A DNA stretch of 64,000 nt from Clostridium sporogenes (GTDB taxonomy: Bacteria; Bacillota; Clostridia; Clostridiales; Clostridiaceae), in contig NZ_CP011663.1 in assembly GCF_001020205.1 (NCBI RefSeq), positions 3,038,001 to 3,102,000 of the forward strand, in the 5' to 3' direction. Below are positions 54,801-62,903 of the stretch, piece by piece (the first letter of the stretch is position 1; every line of letters begins with the position of its first letter). A program made the translations under genes and the position numbers. Below the pieces are notes generated by a model. That model searched no databases, was not told where the DNA came from, and saw nothing but the letters and a program-made list of their open reading frames with translations.

Positions 54801-55399
54801 TTTACTCCATCCATATCAACTAAATTTTCTAATTCATCATATTCTAAAACTTCTACTTTTTGAATTTCATGAGATGTTCTAAATCCATCAAAGAAGTTTA
54901 TGAAAGGTACTCTTCCTTCTATAGCTGATAAATGTGCAACTGCTGATAAATCCATAACTTGTTGTACACTGCTTTCAGCTAATAAAGCTAGTCCTGTTTG
55001 TCTAGCTGCCATAACATCTTGATGGTCTCCAAATATGTTTAGAGAATTGGCTGCTAATGCTCTCGCACTTACGTGGAATACTCCTGGTAAAAGTTCTCCA
55101 GCAATTTTGTACATATTAGGGATCATAAGTAATAAACCTTGAGATGCTGTATAAGTTGTTGTTAATGCACCTGCTTGTAGAGAACCGTGAACAGCACCTG
55201 CTGCACCAGCTTCTGATTGCATTTCCATAACTTTTACTGGTTGTCCAAATATATTTTTCTTTCCTTGAGCTACCCATTCATCAACGTGTTCTGCCATTGG
55301 TGATGAAGGTGTTATTGGATAAATAGCTGCTACGTCTGTAAATGCATATGATATATATGCTGCAGCAGTATTACCATCCATAGTTTTCATTCTTCTCAT
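51821..55399 (-). CDS. nifJ: Pyruvate:ferredoxin (flavodoxin) oxidoreductase
   Basis: This single-chain PFOR of 1192 residues contains domain I (AAYISYAFTDVAAIYPITPS), the domain with GLGSDGTVGANKSAIKIIG, two [4Fe-4S] ferredoxin motifs (CIQCNQCSYVCPHAVIRP and CTGCGNCADVCPAKEKA), the cluster Cys in ACAGCGETPYAKL and the ThDP site GGDGWAYDIGYGGVDHVLAS. It oxidises pyruvate to acetyl-CoA and CO2, reducing ferredoxin, in the cytoplasm. GAAGGGAATTTTCT precedes the ATG. It is monocistronic, with its own terminator. The GC-richer codons fit strong expression. Confidence 0.97.
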   Translation of the reverse strand: MRRMKTMDGNTAAAYISYAFTDVAAIYPITPSSPMAEHVDEWVAQGKKNIFGQPVKVMEMQSEAGAAGAVHGSLQAGALTTTYTASQGLLLMIPNMYKIAGELLPGVFHVSARALAANSLNIFGDHQDVMAARQTGLALLAESSVQQVMDLSAVAHLSAIEGRVPFINFFDGFRTSHEIQKVEVLEYDELENLVDMDGVKAFRRRALNPDHPVIRGTAQNPDIYFQEREVSNNYYERLPEIVEKYMGEISKLTGREYHLFNYYGAEDAERLIIAMGSVCDTVEEVVDYLMAKGEKVGLLTVHLYRPFSLEHFFKYIPKTVKNIAVLDRTKEPGALAEPLYLDVKNAFYGKEWQPTIVGGRYGLGSKETYPSHILSVYENLKKDEPKDGFTIGIVDDVTNTSLEESESINTTPAGTTACKFWGLGSDGTVGANKSAIKIIGDHTDMYAQGYFAYDSKKSGGITISHLRFGKSPIQSPYLINQADFVACHNQSYVYKYNVLEGLKKGGRFLLNTIWTPEEVETHLPASMKKYIAENDIEFYTLNAVKIAQEIGLGGRINMICQAAFFKIANIIPVEDAVKYLKDAVVTNYGKKGQKIIDMNNAAIDKGVNAIVKIEVPASWKDAKCEGACEAKENPEFIKNIVEPMNRQEGDKLPVSAFKGMEDGTFPSGTAAYEKRGIAINVPEWQLDKCIQCNQCSYVCPHAVIRPVLLSDEEVKNAPEGFKSKPAVGAKGLNFTMAISPYDCTGCGNCADVCPAKEKALIMKPFDTQIEQDKNWEYAMKVSPKANPMKKNSVKGSQFEQPLLEFSGACAGCGETPYAKLVTQLFGDRMMIANATGCSSIWGASAPSTPYTTNHKGYGPAWANSLFEDNAEFGMGMYLGVKQIRDKVTEDVKAVLGFKSAEELQSCAIGTEDCSEKDMTGTVISGELRAALEDWLNNKDLGEGTRERADKVIELVGKEKGSDKFLKEIYENKDFLVKRSHWIFGGDGWAYDIGYGGVDHVLASGEDVNILVFDTEVYSNTGGQSSKATPTAAIAKFAASGKKTKKKDLGAMAMTYGYVYVAQIAMGADKNQTLKAIAEAEAYPGPSLIIAYAPCINHGLKAGMGCSQLEEKKAVDCGYWGLYRFNPELKEAGKNPFSLDSKEPTANFKDFLMGEVRYASLAKQFPEDAEALFAKTEQDAKERLENYKKLAEQ

Positions 55400-55865
55400 A
55401 GAAAATTCCCTTCTTTCCCTTTAATTTATATAAAATTTACGGAATAAATCCGCAAAATAATTAACATTTGTAAAATTTGACCTTTTTCTTCAAAGCCCAT
55501 TATTAATATACACCAAAAATTTTTATCTGTAAAATCCTTTTCAGTGTTTATGCATAAAATAACACTTTAAAGCATAAAAATCATTTTAAATTGCAAAAAA
55601 TTCATGGCATTCCTACAAAACACATTATAGCACTAATAGGTTTTTATTCCTGCATATGCAGAATTAAAGCCATACAAATTTTACCATAAACATTGTATGT
55701 TTTTTTATTACGTTCTTCTCCATACTGGTAAGACCATAAAACACATGACTAAGAAACAAATTTTTAAGGACTTATTTATACAGTTCTTTATAAGCTTTAA
55801 AAATTTGTTGCTTATTTTTATTATAATACTTAAATAAATAAATTCAATGGTATATTTTTAAAGAT
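55400..55865. other. Intergenic 466 bp between PFOR and murG
   Basis: This gap holds the PFOR promoter region, with a possible TTGCGG-N17-TATATA box on the minus strand just upstream of the ribosome site. It also holds the hairpin at 55755-55809. No riboswitch, small ORF or clear Rex operator (TTGTTAA..TTAACAA) was seen. Confidence 0.4.
55755..55809 (-). terminator. Possible terminator of murG
   Basis: AACAAATTTTTAA (55755-55767) pairs perfectly with TTAAAAATTTGTT (55797-55809), with an inner weaker stem. The T-run on the minus strand is poor. It lies 57 bp beyond the murG stop. Confidence 0.4.
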
Positions 55866-56930
55866 TTATTTTGTATATTTTTTTATTAATTCTGTTATAT
55901 TTTTAACGCCATTATCCATTTTACTTTTGGACATATTATTTATATATACATTTCTGTTTTCATGTAAGTAATTTAACTTTTCCTTTAAAATTTTATCTGA
56001 CAGCTCCTCCTCCTTTAAAACTAAACTATATCCACTTTTTTCAAAGGAAGCTGCATTTAAAATTTGATCTCCTCTACTAGATTTTTTAGATAATGGTATT
56101 AAAAGATTTGGCTTTTTAAGGGCTAACAGTTCATATATTACATTTGCTCCAGCTCTTGATATTACCAAGTCTGATGCTTTCATTAAATCTGGTAATTCTT
56201 CATTTACATACTCAAATTGTGCATATCCCTTTCTATTTTCTAGATTTTCATCTAAGTTAGACTTTCCACAAATGTGTATTATATTGAATTTTAAAAGTAT
56301 ATCATCCAAATTTTCTCTTACTATTTCGTTTATAACCTTTGAACCTAAACTTCCTCCGATTATTAAAAGAATAGGTTTATCATTTTTAAATCCACATAAT
56401 TTTATACCTTTAACTTTGCTTCCTTCTAGTAATTCCTTTCTTATAGGTGTACCTGTTAATACAGCTTTGTCTCCTTTTATATGTTTCATTGACTCTGGGA
56501 AAGTAACGCATACCTTTGTACAATAAGGAGTAGCTAATTTATTTGCAAGACCAGGAGTTATATCTGACTCATGGGCTATAACTGGTATTTTATTTAAATG
56601 TGCTGCTATAACTACTGGCACAGTTACAAATCCTCCTTTAGAAAAAATTATATCGGGTTTTTCTCTTTTAATTATTTTTTTGGCTTGAAATACTCCCTTT
56701 AACACTTTAAATGGATCAGAAAAATTTTTCAAGTCAAAATATCTCCTTAATTTTCCACTAGAGATAGGGAAATATTCTATACCCTCTTTTTTTATAATTT
56801 TTCTTTCTATTCCTTCTATACTCCCTATATACTTAATTTCATATCCTAATTTTTTTAATTCTGGAACTAAAGCTAAATTTGGTGTAACATGGCCTGCTGT
56901 TCCTCCACCTGTCATTATAATCTTTTTCAA
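55866..56930 (-). CDS. murG: UDP-GlcNAc:lipid I N-acetylglucosaminyltransferase MurG
   Basis: This 354-residue GT-B enzyme has the loop MTGGGTAGHVTPNLALVPEL (residues 6-25), FSKGGFVTVPVVIAAHL, IGGSLGSKVIN, and the donor region VISRAGANVIYELLALKKP. It adds GlcNAc to lipid I at the inner face of the membrane during peptidoglycan synthesis. It stands alone rather than in the mur/div cluster, as occurs in some clostridia. AAGGGGATATAATTTTG precedes the start. Confidence 0.96.
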   Translation of the reverse strand: MKKIIMTGGGTAGHVTPNLALVPELKKLGYEIKYIGSIEGIERKIIKKEGIEYFPISSGKLRRYFDLKNFSDPFKVLKGVFQAKKIIKREKPDIIFSKGGFVTVPVVIAAHLNKIPVIAHESDITPGLANKLATPYCTKVCVTFPESMKHIKGDKAVLTGTPIRKELLEGSKVKGIKLCGFKNDKPILLIIGGSLGSKVINEIVRENLDDILLKFNIIHICGKSNLDENLENRKGYAQFEYVNEELPDLMKASDLVISRAGANVIYELLALKKPNLLIPLSKKSSRGDQILNAASFEKSGYSLVLKEEELSDKILKEKLNYLHENRNVYINNMSKSKMDNGVKNITELIKKYTK

Positions 56931-57257
56931 AATTATATCCCCTTTCTTTAATTCATTATGTATATAATTTGGTTTTTATTTTTTTGTAAAGTTATTGTTA
57001 GTTTTAATAAAGTTTATTCAAAAGAAATAAATATGCACTTAATCCAAAACTTCTAAGATTTTTCATCATATTTATTATATACATATAAAGTTCATTATTA
57101 ATAATACTATAAATATTACTTTTTAAATACTTTTTCATTCTATGCATAATTTATATTTTTTACCTTTAATATTATAATATATATAAATTATTATTGGTTA
57201 ATATATTATTAATTCTATATATTTAAATATTCTATATTATATTAGGAGGTGCTAATA
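56931..57257. other. Divergent intergenic region, murG / SASP-like ORF
   Basis: The 327-bp AT-rich gap must hold both outward promoters. On the plus strand TGCATA (57143-57148) followed after 18 bases by TAATATTA (57167-57174) loosely resembles a forespore SigG promoter, which would suit a spore-protein-like ORF. Nothing else is recognisable. Confidence 0.3.
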
Positions 57258-57422
57258 ATGACAAAAAATTTAGTGCCAGAAGTAAAGGAAGCTTTAAATA
57301 GATTTAAAATAGAAAGTTCAAAAGATATGGAAATAGATTCTATAAATTTTAATAAGACTAAAAATCTTTCTAATAAAATAGAGCTTAATTCAGATAAATC
57401 TTTTAATCCATATAAATTTTAA
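57258..57422 (+). CDS. Small SASP-like protein (54 residues)
   Basis: The ORF has a strong ribosome site (AGGAGGTGCTAATA) and starts MTKNLVPEVKEALNRFKIES. This resembles the first conserved segment of alpha/beta small acid-soluble spore proteins (VPEA..AL..FK.E), which coat spore DNA. The usual second DNA-binding segment and the germination-protease site are not recognisable; the rest is Asn/Lys/Ser-rich (FNKTKNLSNKIELNSDKSFN). It may be a divergent or truncated SASP, or an unrelated peptide. It runs opposite to both neighbours and ends before a bidirectional terminator. Confidence 0.6.
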   Translation: MTKNLVPEVKEALNRFKIESSKDMEIDSINFNKTKNLSNKIELNSDKSFNPYKF

Positions 57423-57481
57423 ACAAATAATGATATAAAATTCACAATATTTCTTTAAAACTCTATTATAGATTAATAATA

Positions 57482-57526
57482 AAAGCCCTATTTAATTGTA
57501 AATTTCATTTACCTAAATAGGGCTTT
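57482..57526. terminator. Bidirectional terminator between the SASP-like ORF and the kinase
   Basis: AAAGCCCTATTTA (57482-57494) and TAAATAGGGCTTT (57514-57526) form a perfect 13-bp stem with a T-run on one side and A-run on the other. It serves the plus-strand small ORF and the minus-strand kinase, which converge here. Confidence 0.85.
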
Positions 57527-57535
57527 ATATATTTT

Positions 57536-59644
57536 CTAGTTTATATCTGAAAACTCTATATGTATTTTTTTAGAGATATCATTGTGTATAACCGTTTTCT
57601 CTATCTTTTCATAACACTTATCTATATTTTTATTTATTTTAACAGTAAATATAGTTCCCTTTTCTAGAGTACTATTTACTTTTATCTCTCCATCCATAAG
57701 ATCCACAATTTTCTTAACTAGTGAAAGTCCTATACCTGTCCCTTCTGCATTTCTTGATAATGAACTATTCACTTGAGCAAATCTGTTAAAAATACAATCT
57801 GTTTTTTCTTTAGGTATTCCTACCCCTTCATCCTTTACTATTAATTTAAAATTATTTTTATATAATTTAAGAGTGACATATATAGATTTGTTTTCTGGTG
57901 TAAATTTTACAGCATTAGATAATAAATTTAATAATATTCTTTCATATTTATCTTTATCAATCCAAACCTTTTCTTCTTCTTTTGTAGTATCAAATATTAA
58001 ATTTATATTTTTAGAATTAGCGTAATTTGTTATTGAATTAACTATATTTTCGGTTTCCCATACTACATCAAAATATTCATTATTTAAAGTTAAAAACCCT
58101 GCTTCTGCTTTTGATATATCTAGTATATTATTTATAAGTTTTAAAAGTCTAGCTGTATTTTGATTTATTCTTTTTAAAATCTTATCAATATTTGAATTTA
58201 TATCCTTCGAATAAATCTCATAAGCTAATTGCAATGAAGAATATATTATGGTCAACGGAGTTCTTAATTCATGAGATATTATAGTGAAAAACTCATCTTT
58301 AAGTTTATTTACATTTTCTAATTCCAAATTGCTTTTAAATTCTTCCGTTACATCAGAACCATGTATATGAACTCTTTTTTTATTTTTACTTTCATGATAA
58401 ATATATTTTACTTTAAAAAATCTTTCTTCCCCTGACTGCAAAACAAATTTTTTAGGAGAAAATGTATACTCTTTAATAGTTCCCTCTTTCATTTTCTGTA
58501 ATACTTGTAACTGTTCTTTAAATTCTTCTTTTCTAAAAACCTCTTCTACTGTATTTCCAAGCAAATTACCCTTTATTTTTTTAGTATATAATTTTTCTAC
58601 TAATTCCTCATATCTTTCGTTAACTAATTTATATGTTAAATCAGGATAATCTAATACTGCTAATGGTAGTTCTATACAATCTACTACATATTTTATAAAT
58701 TCTGCTCTTTCTTCAGATATTATTTGACTTTCTATTAAATCTGTAACATTCTTTACACTTGAGATAGTATATACTATCTCATTATTTTCATCTATAATAG
58801 GATTACTATTATACTCTATATATTTAATTTTATTAGTATCTTTTTTTACCAGTTTCAGTAATAAGTCCTTTACACTACTATTATAATCTGGATTTATTTT
58901 TTTAATTTTATATTTCATATTTTTATGATCATCTAGTATGTATATATCATACTCATTAATTATTTCTTTAATGTCTAATATTTTTTTAATTTTCATTTCA
59001 CCTATTTGTTCAATAGCTTTATTCCATAAAATTAATTTTGAATACTTATCAAAAACCAATATTCCTTCAGATATATTATTAATTACATTATTAAGATATT
59101 TTATGTAATCTAATTCTTTTTTTCTTAATATGTCTATAATTTCACTCTTATTTTTTATTTGTTCTGAAATATTTAAAATTTCTTCCTTATCTTTTTCTAT
59201 GGTTTCTTTATATGTATGCTCTTGAGTAATATCCATTAAATTTACTAAAGCTCCCTTCTTGGTCCCTTCTAAATTTATAGGTATTACAGTTAAACTAAAA
59301 CATACCTTTTCATAATTGTTTTTTGTAAATATTAATGGAATTTCTTTTATCTCCTTTTGTTCTTTAAGAGCTATAAAAACAGGAAAGTTTTTTTCTGTAA
59401 CAGGTTCACCATCAATAAAATTTATTTCGTATTCATCTAAACAATCCATCAATGTTTTTTCTTCTCCAGGCCGTAGCTTAGAACTAGATTTTCTTTTTAG
59501 TTCTTTGCTCAACTTTAGAGCTATGCTATTTACATAAAGCAATTCATATTTATCGTTTACAATATAACATGAATAAGGAATGCTATCCATTATACTTTTT
59601 ATTGTATTTTTATCTTCCAAAAAAACACTTCCTATTGGTTCCAT
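57536..59644 (-). CDS. Orphan PAS-domain sensor histidine kinase, soluble
   Basis: This 702-residue protein has no membrane segment. At least three PAS-like regions are seen (IMDSIPYSCYIVNDKYELLY near residue 18, NNISEGILVFDKYSKLILWN near 190, and LAVLDYPDLTYKLVNERYEE near 325). A HisKA domain follows, with the phospho-His in FFTIISHELRTPLTIIYSSL (~455). The ATPase domain has LNLLSNAVKFTP, DEGVGIPKEK and GTGIGLSLV. It would phosphorylate a response regulator; none is next to it. Clostridial orphan kinases often act on Spo0A, which is only a suggestion here. GGGGGAAAT precedes the ATG. Confidence 0.9.
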   Translation of the reverse strand: MEPIGSVFLEDKNTIKSIMDSIPYSCYIVNDKYELLYVNSIALKLSKELKRKSSSKLRPGEEKTLMDCLDEYEINFIDGEPVTEKNFPVFIALKEQKEIKEIPLIFTKNNYEKVCFSLTVIPINLEGTKKGALVNLMDITQEHTYKETIEKDKEEILNISEQIKNKSEIIDILRKKELDYIKYLNNVINNISEGILVFDKYSKLILWNKAIEQIGEMKIKKILDIKEIINEYDIYILDDHKNMKYKIKKINPDYNSSVKDLLLKLVKKDTNKIKYIEYNSNPIIDENNEIVYTISSVKNVTDLIESQIISEERAEFIKYVVDCIELPLAVLDYPDLTYKLVNERYEELVEKLYTKKIKGNLLGNTVEEVFRKEEFKEQLQVLQKMKEGTIKEYTFSPKKFVLQSGEERFFKVKYIYHESKNKKRVHIHGSDVTEEFKSNLELENVNKLKDEFFTIISHELRTPLTIIYSSLQLAYEIYSKDINSNIDKILKRINQNTARLLKLINNILDISKAEAGFLTLNNEYFDVVWETENIVNSITNYANSKNINLIFDTTKEEEKVWIDKDKYERILLNLLSNAVKFTPENKSIYVTLKLYKNNFKLIVKDEGVGIPKEKTDCIFNRFAQVNSSLSRNAEGTGIGLSLVKKIVDLMDGEIKVNSTLEKGTIFTVKINKNIDKCYEKIEKTVIHNDISKKIHIEFSDIN

Positions 59645-59710
59645 ATTTCCCCCTTAATTTATATATTACTTTATATAGTTTACTCTTTTTCCACAGCCTT
59701 AGTCAACTTT

Positions 59711-59994
59711 TAAGGAAATTACGACTTAAAAGGGGTTATACTATCCTTGGTTTAAAAAAGGGATATGTGGTTACAAAGGCAACTCACTTCAATAAGAGAT
59801 TCTAAGTTATTTTTGCTTAAAATATATGGTTCCAAATTATAACTCGCTGAACGCTCGAACAATAATTTGGAACATACATATATTTTGCAAAAATAACTAA
59901 GAATCTCTAATTTTGTTCAAATGCCTTTTACACCACATATCCCTATTTTTTAAACCAAGGAAAGCTAGTATAACTCCTTAAAGAAAATTTCCTA
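59711..59994. repeat. Long-hairpin MITE-like element H1 (284 bp)
   Basis: The left arm, from TAAGGAAATTACGACTTAAA, is matched by the right arm on the other strand, from TAGGAAATTTTCTTTAAGGA. The arms stay complementary through CCTTGGTTTAAAAAA, GGGATATGTGG, TTAGTTATTTTTGC and TTCCAAATTAT to a short central loop (~59842-59860, CTCGCTGAACGCTCG). No ORF is present. The terminal sequence is shared with element H2. Confidence 0.8.
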
Positions 59995-60342
59995 TGGGGA
60001 AGGAAAAGTACAAAAGGAAGATTTTACTCCACTCTGTTATGTAAAATCCACAATTATAGTATCCTTTTTATGGGGTTTAAATTTTTTATAAGTGGTAAAA
60101 AAAAACTTTAAGCTATTTATATTTTTATAGTAAGGACTTCAAAAAATTTTCGATAGAAAATTAATGCGAGAGCATGTTAAAAGACTATATTTTCATAAGA
60201 TTTATAATGTATGCACCTACAATTTAAACCATTTGCGGTAGCAAACAAATTTAATAGTGGATAGGTTATGAATAAGTAATAGTTAAGATGGACTAGTTAA
60301 TAAGTATACTAAACTATAAAAAACTCTATGAATTTTATCCAT

Positions 60343-60391
60343 AACTCTTAACTCTTAACCCTTACTTCTTACTTCTTACTTCTTACTTCTT
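60343..60391. repeat. Heptanucleotide tandem array (7 x 7 bp)
   Basis: Units are AACTCTT x2, AACCCTT x1 and ACTTCTT x4, in register. The variant order shows stepwise expansion of one unit. A partly complementary tract upstream (near 60255-60295, GAATAAGTAATAGTTAAG) could pair with it. Confidence 0.85.
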
Positions 60392-60767
60392 ACCGCCTCT
60401 ATAAATTCCAATTCAATTAGAATTGCTACGCCAATTATGTTTAATTAAACTTAAAATTTTTCACATAAAACTAAATACTAATTTTTATAGAAAGCCTCCG
60501 GCGGCGCTATCGCTTTTTTGAAGTCATCTATATTAAATTAAAATTTAATCTTATAATTTTTAAATCAATAATTAACTTAGCATAAATATTATAATTAAAG
60601 ATTTTGTGTATAAGAGCGGAAAAAATCATCCTTTTGTAGGTTTTTCTTTCAGTAGGAAATTATTATAACAACCTTTAAAGGTATTAAAACAAGAAATACT
60701 TTTAGAGAAAATAGATATCTAGAAAAATAATCAGAATACCTTATTTGTGAACTAATATTTAAGCGTA

Positions 60768-60788
60768 AAGTAAACAGGACGTTTACTT
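60768..60788. repeat. AGGAC-loop hairpin 1 (in H2)
   Basis: AAGTAAAC and GTTTACTT form a perfect 8-bp stem around the 5-nt loop AGGAC. The loop is identical to those at 60797-60813 and 63871-63889 while the stem differs. Confidence 0.75.
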
Positions 60789-60796
60789 AGCTCTGT

Positions 60797-60813
60797 TGCC
60801 ACAGGACGTGGCA
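60797..60813. repeat. AGGAC-loop hairpin 2 (in H2)
   Basis: TGCCAC and GTGGCA pair around AGGAC. Beyond a 2-nt internal loop, CTCT (60791) and AGAG (60816) extend the stem. Confidence 0.75.
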
Positions 60814-60943
60814 TTAGAGTGTTAGCTTAAATATTAGGACACAAATATTAGTATTCTTTATTTTTATATCTATCTATTGACTAAAAGTATTTCTTGTTTT
60901 AATTTTCAACCTTTAAAGGCTGTTAAGTCGTAATTTCCTTATT

Positions 60944-62725
60944 TTATCCATTTATTCTGTAGTCTATTATTCTTAATTGGGTGTATACATTTCCGTTGTA
61001 TTCATTAATCATTGGATAGTATATTAAATCTAATTTTAAACCTGCCATAAGTGGGTTAGTTATAATATTTTCCACATTTTCATCTCCATATATATTTTCT
61101 AAATCTATTTTAAATTCATCCACTTTTCCAAAGGCTATTGCATCTATTCTTCTATTTGTATCTTCTACTCTACAAGTTAATTTTAATGTATTTTGATCTT
61201 TGCCTAATATTCTTATTCCTTCTATCTTTATATTTTTTTCTGCTAGTATTGGTGAACTATTTCCTTTACCAAAGGGTTCTAAACACTGTAAGCTATCTAT
61301 TAACTCTAAGTTTACTTCTTTTAAATATAGTCTTCTATCTATTCTTATTTTGGGTATAAAATCTTCATCTTTTAAATTGCAATTTTTGTTTAATTCTTCT
61401 CTTAGTTTATCTATGTTTTTCTCTTCTATAGTAAGGCCTGCAGCCATTGGATGGCCCCCAAATTTATATATGTATTTTTTGCATTTCATAAGTTCTTCAA
61501 AAAGATTATATCCATCTATAGATCTTCCGGATCCTTTAGGCATTTCTTTTCCTTTAGTTAAAATTATTGTTGGCCGATTATATGCATCCTTTATTCTTCC
61601 TGATACTATACCTGCTATGCTTTCATGTATATCTTCCTTATAAATAACTAATACTTTATCATTTTTTAATGATGAATTTTCTATAGTATATGTTATTTCC
61701 TCTACACCTTCCATAGTTATTTCTTGTCTCTCGGCATTTAAGTTTCTCAACTCTTTTGCTAGTTCCTCTGCTCTTTTTATATCTTTGGTCAAAAATAACT
61801 CCACGGAAAGAGCTGCTGTATCTAATCTTCCTGTAGCATTTATACAAGGCCCTATTATAAATCCTACATTATAAGAAGTTATATTTTTTCCATTTAATGA
61901 AGTCTCTTTTATAAGTTCTCTTAGCCCTAGGTTATTTGTATTATTTATTTTTTTTAATCCCAATTTAGCTATTATTCTATTTTCATCCTTCAAATCTACT
62001 ACATCACATATGGTTCCTATGGCTGCAAATTCCAATAAATCTTTATATTTATTAGGATTCATATTTAGTTTTTCATATAAAAGTTTTGAAAATTTAAAAG
62101 CTATACCTGCTCCACAAAGCATTTTAAATGGATAATAACAATCCTTTTGTTTTGGATTTATGATAGCATCTGCTTTTGGTACTATATATTCCCTTTCTCC
62201 ATTTTCATTTTCTATAAAAGGTAATTCATGATGATCTGTAATTACCACTGTCATACCTAACTCTTTTGCCCGTTCCACTTGCTCTAATGCAGCTATACCA
62301 TTATCACAGGTAATTATAACCTCTACACCTTCCTCTTTTAACTTTTCAACTCTGTCTGTACACATGCCGTATCCTTCTGTTTCTCTATCTGGTATGTAAT
62401 AAGTCACATTAGCTTCACATTCCTTTAAAGTAGTGTATAATATTACAGTACTGGTAACCCCATCTGCATCATAATCTCCATAAATGGCTATTTTCTTTTT
62501 ATCTATTATTGCCCTTTTTATTATTTCTGTACCTTTGTCCATATCTTTCATTAATAAAGGATTATATAGTTTTTCTAAAGAAGGATTCAAAAAACTCTCT
62601 ATATCTTCTAAATTATATATTTCTCTATTAACTAATATCGTACATAAAGTTTCACTTATACGCGACTTATGGGCTATATCTCTTATATTAAATTTACTTC
62701 TTCTTAACATCCACTTTTTCTTCAA
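60944..62725 (-). CDS. recJ: Single-strand-specific 5'-3' exonuclease RecJ
   Basis: This 593-residue protein has the DHH phosphoesterase motifs: IAIYGDYDADGVTSTVILYT (~residue 75), ITCDNGIAALEQ, VVITDHHELP and AIGTICDVVDL. DHHA1 follows with the GGHPMAAGLTI segment (~425), and an OB-type C-terminus. It works with helicases in recombination and mismatch repair. The TTG at 62725 is taken as start, with GAGG 8 bases upstream; an in-frame GTG at 62734 lies in that site. The stop is 2 bp from element H2, so the hairpin may serve as its terminator. Confidence 0.95.
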   Translation of the reverse strand: MKKKWMLRRSKFNIRDIAHKSRISETLCTILVNREIYNLEDIESFLNPSLEKLYNPLLMKDMDKGTEIIKRAIIDKKKIAIYGDYDADGVTSTVILYTTLKECEANVTYYIPDRETEGYGMCTDRVEKLKEEGVEVIITCDNGIAALEQVERAKELGMTVVITDHHELPFIENENGEREYIVPKADAIINPKQKDCYYPFKMLCGAGIAFKFSKLLYEKLNMNPNKYKDLLEFAAIGTICDVVDLKDENRIIAKLGLKKINNTNNLGLRELIKETSLNGKNITSYNVGFIIGPCINATGRLDTAALSVELFLTKDIKRAEELAKELRNLNAERQEITMEGVEEITYTIENSSLKNDKVLVIYKEDIHESIAGIVSGRIKDAYNRPTIILTKGKEMPKGSGRSIDGYNLFEELMKCKKYIYKFGGHPMAAGLTIEEKNIDKLREELNKNCNLKDEDFIPKIRIDRRLYLKEVNLELIDSLQCLEPFGKGNSSPILAEKNIKIEGIRILGKDQNTLKLTCRVEDTNRRIDAIAFGKVDEFKIDLENIYGDENVENIITNPLMAGLKLDLIYYPMINEYNGNVYTQLRIIDYRING

Positions 62726-62903
62726 GCCAAACACCTCTTCCTTGCTAATTATACCATTAAGGTTAATATTTTTGTATTCATTTTATTTATGTCAATTTTA
62801 CATATTCTTATAAATATTATATAATAATCATTATCAAATTACTTTTAAATTATATTTTTTATAATAATATTTATATTAAATTAACACAATGGAGGTTTTA
62901 TTT

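Larger units (their letters stand above)
60653..60941. repeat. Long-hairpin MITE-like element H2 (289 bp)
   Basis: The left arm begins TAGGAAATTATTATAACAAC; the right arm read on the minus strand begins TAAGGAAATTACGACTTAAC. The arms pair through CCTTTAAAGG, AAAACAAGAAATACTTTTAG, AATAGATA, AGAATAC and CTAATATTTAAGC. The tip contains two small hairpins with loop AGGAC. The right end stops 2 bp from the recJ stop codon. No ORF is present. Confidence 0.8.
59645..60943. other. 1.3-kb gene-free repeat region between kinase and recJ
   Basis: No convincing ORF is present. The region holds long hairpins H1 (59711-59994) and H2 (60653-60941), a 7-bp array (60343-60391), and between them imperfectly paired sequence. 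There, GGACTTCAAAAAA near 60135 mirrors TTTTTTGAAGTC near 60518. GCGCTATCGCTTT near 60506 also occurs in the right end of the IS (near 6877). Confidence 0.7.

Noticed and set aside
55400..55865. Riboswitch or Rex operator upstream of PFOR
   Set aside because: No conserved riboswitch core and no TTGTTAA..TTAACAA palindrome could be found.
59569..59805. Plus-strand ORF entering hairpin H1
   Set aside because: It starts inside the kinase gene and runs through one hairpin arm; no ribosome site or family signature.
60343..60391. CRISPR-like repeat array
   Set aside because: Units are 7 bp and contiguous, without spacers or cas genes.
59711..60941. A single 1.2-kb transposon bounded by the 19-bp inverted repeat
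   Set aside because: No ORF lies inside, and each of H1 and H2 is a palindrome with its own AGGAAATT ends, so two separate elements fit better.
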